NCBI RefSeq assembly: GCF_001679725.1
Contig: NZ_CP016282.1
Span: 3,968,001-4,032,000 of the forward strand
Direction: 5' to 3'
Source: Cryobacterium arcticum
GTDB taxonomy: Bacteria > Actinomycetota > Actinomycetes > Actinomycetales > Microbacteriaceae
DNA length: 64,000 nt
Shown here: one piece after another, positions 61,533-64,000 of the stretch
Layout of the letters: every line of letters starts with the position of its first letter
Position numbering within the stretch: the first letter of the stretch is position 1
Translations under genes and position numbers: made by a program
Notes under the pieces: model-generated
What the model was told of the DNA's origin: nothing
The model's input: only the letters and a program-made list of their open reading frames with translations
Database searches by the model: none

Positions 61533-61721
61533 GGCGAGCTGAAGAAAGCCCCGCTCCACCTCAGAAGCGCACATCAAGAACTCCGTGGCGCCGTCACGGT
61601 GCCGATCCGGAGCTAGCTCCTCACCCCGCAGCGCCCGGTGCAATGCCTTGAGCCGGGCAACACACGGCAAGTGATTCTGCGCTCTGAACATAGTCTTCCC
61701 TAGACACGGGTGAATGGACAC

Positions 61722-61779
61722 TTGACTTTCACAAAAACGTTTATGTAAGCTCTCACCCACATCAACAAAAACGTTTTTG
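61722..61779 (+). promoter_or_regulatory. Promoter of the LacI gene with two operators
   Basis: TTGACT (61722-61727) is a good -35; the -10 lies near 61744-61751 (TGTAAGCT). CAAAAACGTTTATG (61732-61745) fills the spacer and CAAAAACGTTTTTG (61766-61779) is a perfect 14-bp palindrome 34 bases further on. Both have the central CG of LacI/GalR operators. Together they indicate repression, probably by the adjacent LacI protein. Confidence 0.8.
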
Positions 61780-61794
61780 GGAATGGGTTCAACG

Positions 61795-62814
61795 ATGAGC
61801 AAGCGTGTGGGTATTCGAGAGGTCGCGGCCGCGGCCGGCGTCTCCGTGACGACCGTGTCGCACTCGCTCAGCGGCGGCGGACAGCTCAGCGACGCCACCC
61901 GGGAACGCGTCCGCTCAGTGGCCGAGGGCCTCAACTACACGCCCAACCGACTCGCCAGCGGACTCCGCAGCAAGCGCTCGCAGATCATCGGCTTCATCAG
62001 CGACGAGATCTCCACCACCCCCTACGCCGGCCGCGTTCTGCTCGGCGCCCAGGAAGCCGCCGCCGCCAACGACCAGGTGCTGATGATCGTCAACACCAGC
62101 CGCGACGACCGCCTCGAAAGCCGCGGCATCGACGCCCTGCTGCAGCACAGCGTCGACGGCATCATCTACGCCCGCATGTACCACCAGGCGGTCAAGCTGC
62201 CCGAGGCCCTCACCGGCGTACCCATCGTGCTGCTCGACGCATACAGCGACCGGGCCGACCTCTCCTCGGTGGTGCCCGACGAAGAAGGCGCCGCCCGCAC
62301 CGCCGTGCAGCACCTCGTCGCCGCCGGACACCGCCGCATCGGCTACCTGAACAACATCGACGACATCCCCGCCACCCACGGCCGCCTCGCCGGCTACAAG
62401 GCCGTGCTCGCCGAGAACGGCATCGCCTTCGACGAGACCCTGGTCACCACCACCGAGTCCACCACCGGCCCGGGCCGGGATGCCGCCGGCCAGCTGCTGG
62501 CCCTGGTCGACCGGCCCACCGCGCTGTTCTGCTTCAACGACCGGATGGCGATGGGCGCCTACCAGGCCGCGCAGCTGGCGGGCCTGAGCATCCCCGAAAA
62601 CTTAAGCATCGTCAGCGTCGACAACTTCGAACTCCTGGCCGACGCGCTGCTGCCGGGGCTCACGTCCATCGCCCTGCCGCACTACGAGATGGGCCGCTGG
62701 GCCGTGGAACGGCTCGCCGCCGAACTCGCCGGCGACGCCGACTCGGCACCGCAGCAGATACGGATGCCCTGCCCGCTCGTTCACCGGCAGTCAGTCGGCC
62801 CGCCTCCGCGCTAA
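61795..62814 (+). CDS. LacI-family regulator
   Basis: A 339-residue repressor from ATG 61795 (61783 is an alternative just after the operator). The N-terminal HTH 'VGIREVAAAAGVSVTTVSHSLSGGGQLSDATRERV' and hinge helix 'NRLASGLRSKRS' are followed by a sugar-binding effector domain. It is preceded by two LacI-type operators and followed by a sugar-binding-protein gene, so it probably controls itself and the importer. The effector is unknown. Confidence 0.93.
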   Translation: MSKRVGIREVAAAAGVSVTTVSHSLSGGGQLSDATRERVRSVAEGLNYTPNRLASGLRSKRSQIIGFISDEISTTPYAGRVLLGAQEAAAANDQVLMIVNTSRDDRLESRGIDALLQHSVDGIIYARMYHQAVKLPEALTGVPIVLLDAYSDRADLSSVVPDEEGAARTAVQHLVAAGHRRIGYLNNIDDIPATHGRLAGYKAVLAENGIAFDETLVTTTESTTGPGRDAAGQLLALVDRPTALFCFNDRMAMGAYQAAQLAGLSIPENLSIVSVDNFELLADALLPGLTSIALPHYEMGRWAVERLAAELAGDADSAPQQIRMPCPLVHRQSVGPPPR

Positions 62815-62918
62815 CGCGGCGACGAGCCCACCTCCACACTTCGCGACCGCTGGAACGGTCACGACGATCGGCACCCCTCGCCGAGACACCCCACCCAACC
62901 GATAAAGAAGGAATGAAG

Positions 62919-64000
62919 ATGAGACACGCAAAGAAGCGCCTGATCGTTGCGAGTTTACTTGCCACGAGTCTCGTTGCCAGCATGGCCGGCTGCGCAAACG
63001 GCACCGCCGCCAGCGGCTCCGACGGCAAGAACGGCGAACTGACCATTTGGACCCACAACGGCGGCAACACCGAAGAACTCGCCGCCGTGCAGGCCATCGT
63101 GGACGGCTACAACAAGAGCCAGGACAAGACCACGGTGAAGCTGCAGGCGTTCCCGCAGGCCTCCTACAACGACTCGGTGATCGCGGCCGCCGCATCCGGC
63201 AAGCTGCCCTGCATCGTCGACATCGACGGCCCCAACGTGCCCAACTGGGCCTGGGCCAAGTACCTCACCCCGCTCGACCTCAGCGTTGACCTGGACGAGA
63301 ACCTGCCCAGCACGCTGGGCATCTGGAACGGCGAGACCTACTCGGTGGGCTACTACGACGTGGCGCTGGCGATGTTCGCCCGCAAGTCGGTGCTCGCCGA
63401 GAACGGCATCCGCCAGGCCACCATCGACCAGCCCTGGACCCAGGAAGAGTTCGACGACGCGCTCGCGAAGCTCAAGGCCACCGGCACCTGGAAGAACCCG
63501 CTCGACATCGGCACCGGCGACGTGGGCGAGTGGTACCCCTACGCGTTCTCCCCTCTGCTGCAGTCCTTCGGCGGCGACCTGATCAACCGCGACGACTACC
63601 AGTCGGCCGACGGCGCGCTCAACGGACCCGAAGCCCTCAAGTGGGCCGAGTGGATGCAGTCCCTCGCCACCGACGGCTACATCGCCACCAAGAGCGGCGC
63701 CGACTCCGCCCTCGACTTCCAGAACAACGTCACCGCCATCCAGTACGGCGGCAGCTGGGCCGCAGCCAACAACGCCGCCGCCATCGGCGACGACCTGGCC
63801 GTGATGCCCTCCGTCGACCTCGGCGAAGGCACCAAGATCGGCGGCGGCTCCTGGCAGTGGGGCGTGACCACCGGCTGCGCCGACCCCGAAGCAGCCATGG
63901 ACTACCTCTCCTACTCGCTCTCCCCCGAGAACATCGCCGCGGTCGCGGTGGCCACCGCCACCATCCCCGCCACGGATGCCGCCGCCGCCCTGGTGCCCGG
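62919..64000 (+). CDS. Sugar ABC binding lipoprotein (partial, runs off window)
   Basis: At least 360 residues of a CUT1-type extracellular solute-binding protein (family 1). ATG 62919 has GAAGGA at good spacing. A lipid signal ends in lipobox 'MAGC' (Cys about 24), followed by 'ELTIWTHNGGNTEELAAVQAIVDGYNK' and 'GGGSWQWGVTTGCADPEAAMDYLSYSLSPENIAAVA' as in maltose/oligosaccharide binders. The gene continues beyond 64000; permeases are expected to follow. It is probably under the LacI regulator upstream. Confidence 0.92.
   Translation, partial: MRHAKKRLIVASLLATSLVASMAGCANGTAASGSDGKNGELTIWTHNGGNTEELAAVQAIVDGYNKSQDKTTVKLQAFPQASYNDSVIAAAASGKLPCIVDIDGPNVPNWAWAKYLTPLDLSVDLDENLPSTLGIWNGETYSVGYYDVALAMFARKSVLAENGIRQATIDQPWTQEEFDDALAKLKATGTWKNPLDIGTGDVGEWYPYAFSPLLQSFGGDLINRDDYQSADGALNGPEALKWAEWMQSLATDGYIATKSGADSALDFQNNVTAIQYGGSWAAANNAAAIGDDLAVMPSVDLGEGTKIGGGSWQWGVTTGCADPEAAMDYLSYSLSPENIAAVAVATATIPATDAAAALVP

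Noticed and set aside
61314..61934. Reverse-strand frame across the gap between the HIRAN and LacI genes
   Set aside because: The middle (about 61540-61690) reads like protein and could be a decayed gene fragment, but the frame overlaps two good genes and the LacI promoter.

Overview
The window is high-GC DNA with actinobacterial gene content: VanRS-type two-component genes, a GPP34 protein, Arr, Eis, DUF222/HNH, LAxTG-anchored and CAP-domain secreted proteins, and frequent GTG/TTG starts. The style (conserved VanRSY block, Arr, many small sugar ABC operons, D-Ala pairs often written GGATGC) fits Microbacteriaceae, for example Cryobacterium or a relative. That placement is inferred from gene content, not from a marker gene.

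Bases 1-12129 are the right-hand part of a siphovirus-type prophage. In order they hold the end of a tail assembly chaperone, the tape measure, distal tail and minor tail proteins, a repeat-rich tail protein, a reverse-strand lipoprotein (probable moron), a tail protein with an SGNH hydrolase domain, an M23 endolysin, two small membrane proteins (holin candidates), and a second two-gene fibre/SGNH module. The prophage ends in a strong terminator, a pair of integrase arm-like repeats and a 55-nt 3' fragment of tRNA-Gly(CCC), which I read as attR. The integrase, replication and head genes lie outside the window.

Bases 12130-48950 are ordinary chromosome, mostly small transcription units. They include a phosphotransferase, a VanY/VanS/VanR-like cell-wall sensing cluster, a CAP protein with five C-terminal repeats, tandem MarR regulators, a divergent LysR/MFS pair, a GPP34-thioredoxin pair, an ABC-2 exporter, Arr rifamycin ADP-ribosyltransferase, a 992-residue cell-wall-anchored protein, a 5'-3' exonuclease, a LuxR-type regulator overlapping a secreted protein, a four-gene MacAB-like efflux operon with a lipoprotein, an Eis-type acetyltransferase, a zinc dehydrogenase, a nitroreductase, a DUF222/HNH protein, a NUDIX hydrolase, a DHFR-like reductase and a methyltransferase.

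Bases 48965-58016 form a sugar-uptake unit on the reverse strand: a DUF5107-TPR protein, an arabinose/ribose-type binding protein, a double ATPase, a permease and an aldose epimerase. A divergent AraC regulator and a dyad between the divergent starts suggest its control. Bases 61722-64000 begin a second sugar unit: a LacI regulator behind a promoter with two CAAAAACGTTT operators, then a binding-protein gene cut by the window edge.

Between these two sugar units (about 58050-61532) sits a short, compositionally different insert of three genes: a TIR-domain protein, a compact HipA-like kinase and a protein that appears to join a HipA-N/HipS-like region to a HIRAN domain. No HipB-like DNA-binding antitoxin is visible. 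This is the best candidate in the window for an uncharacterised defence or toxin-antitoxin system.
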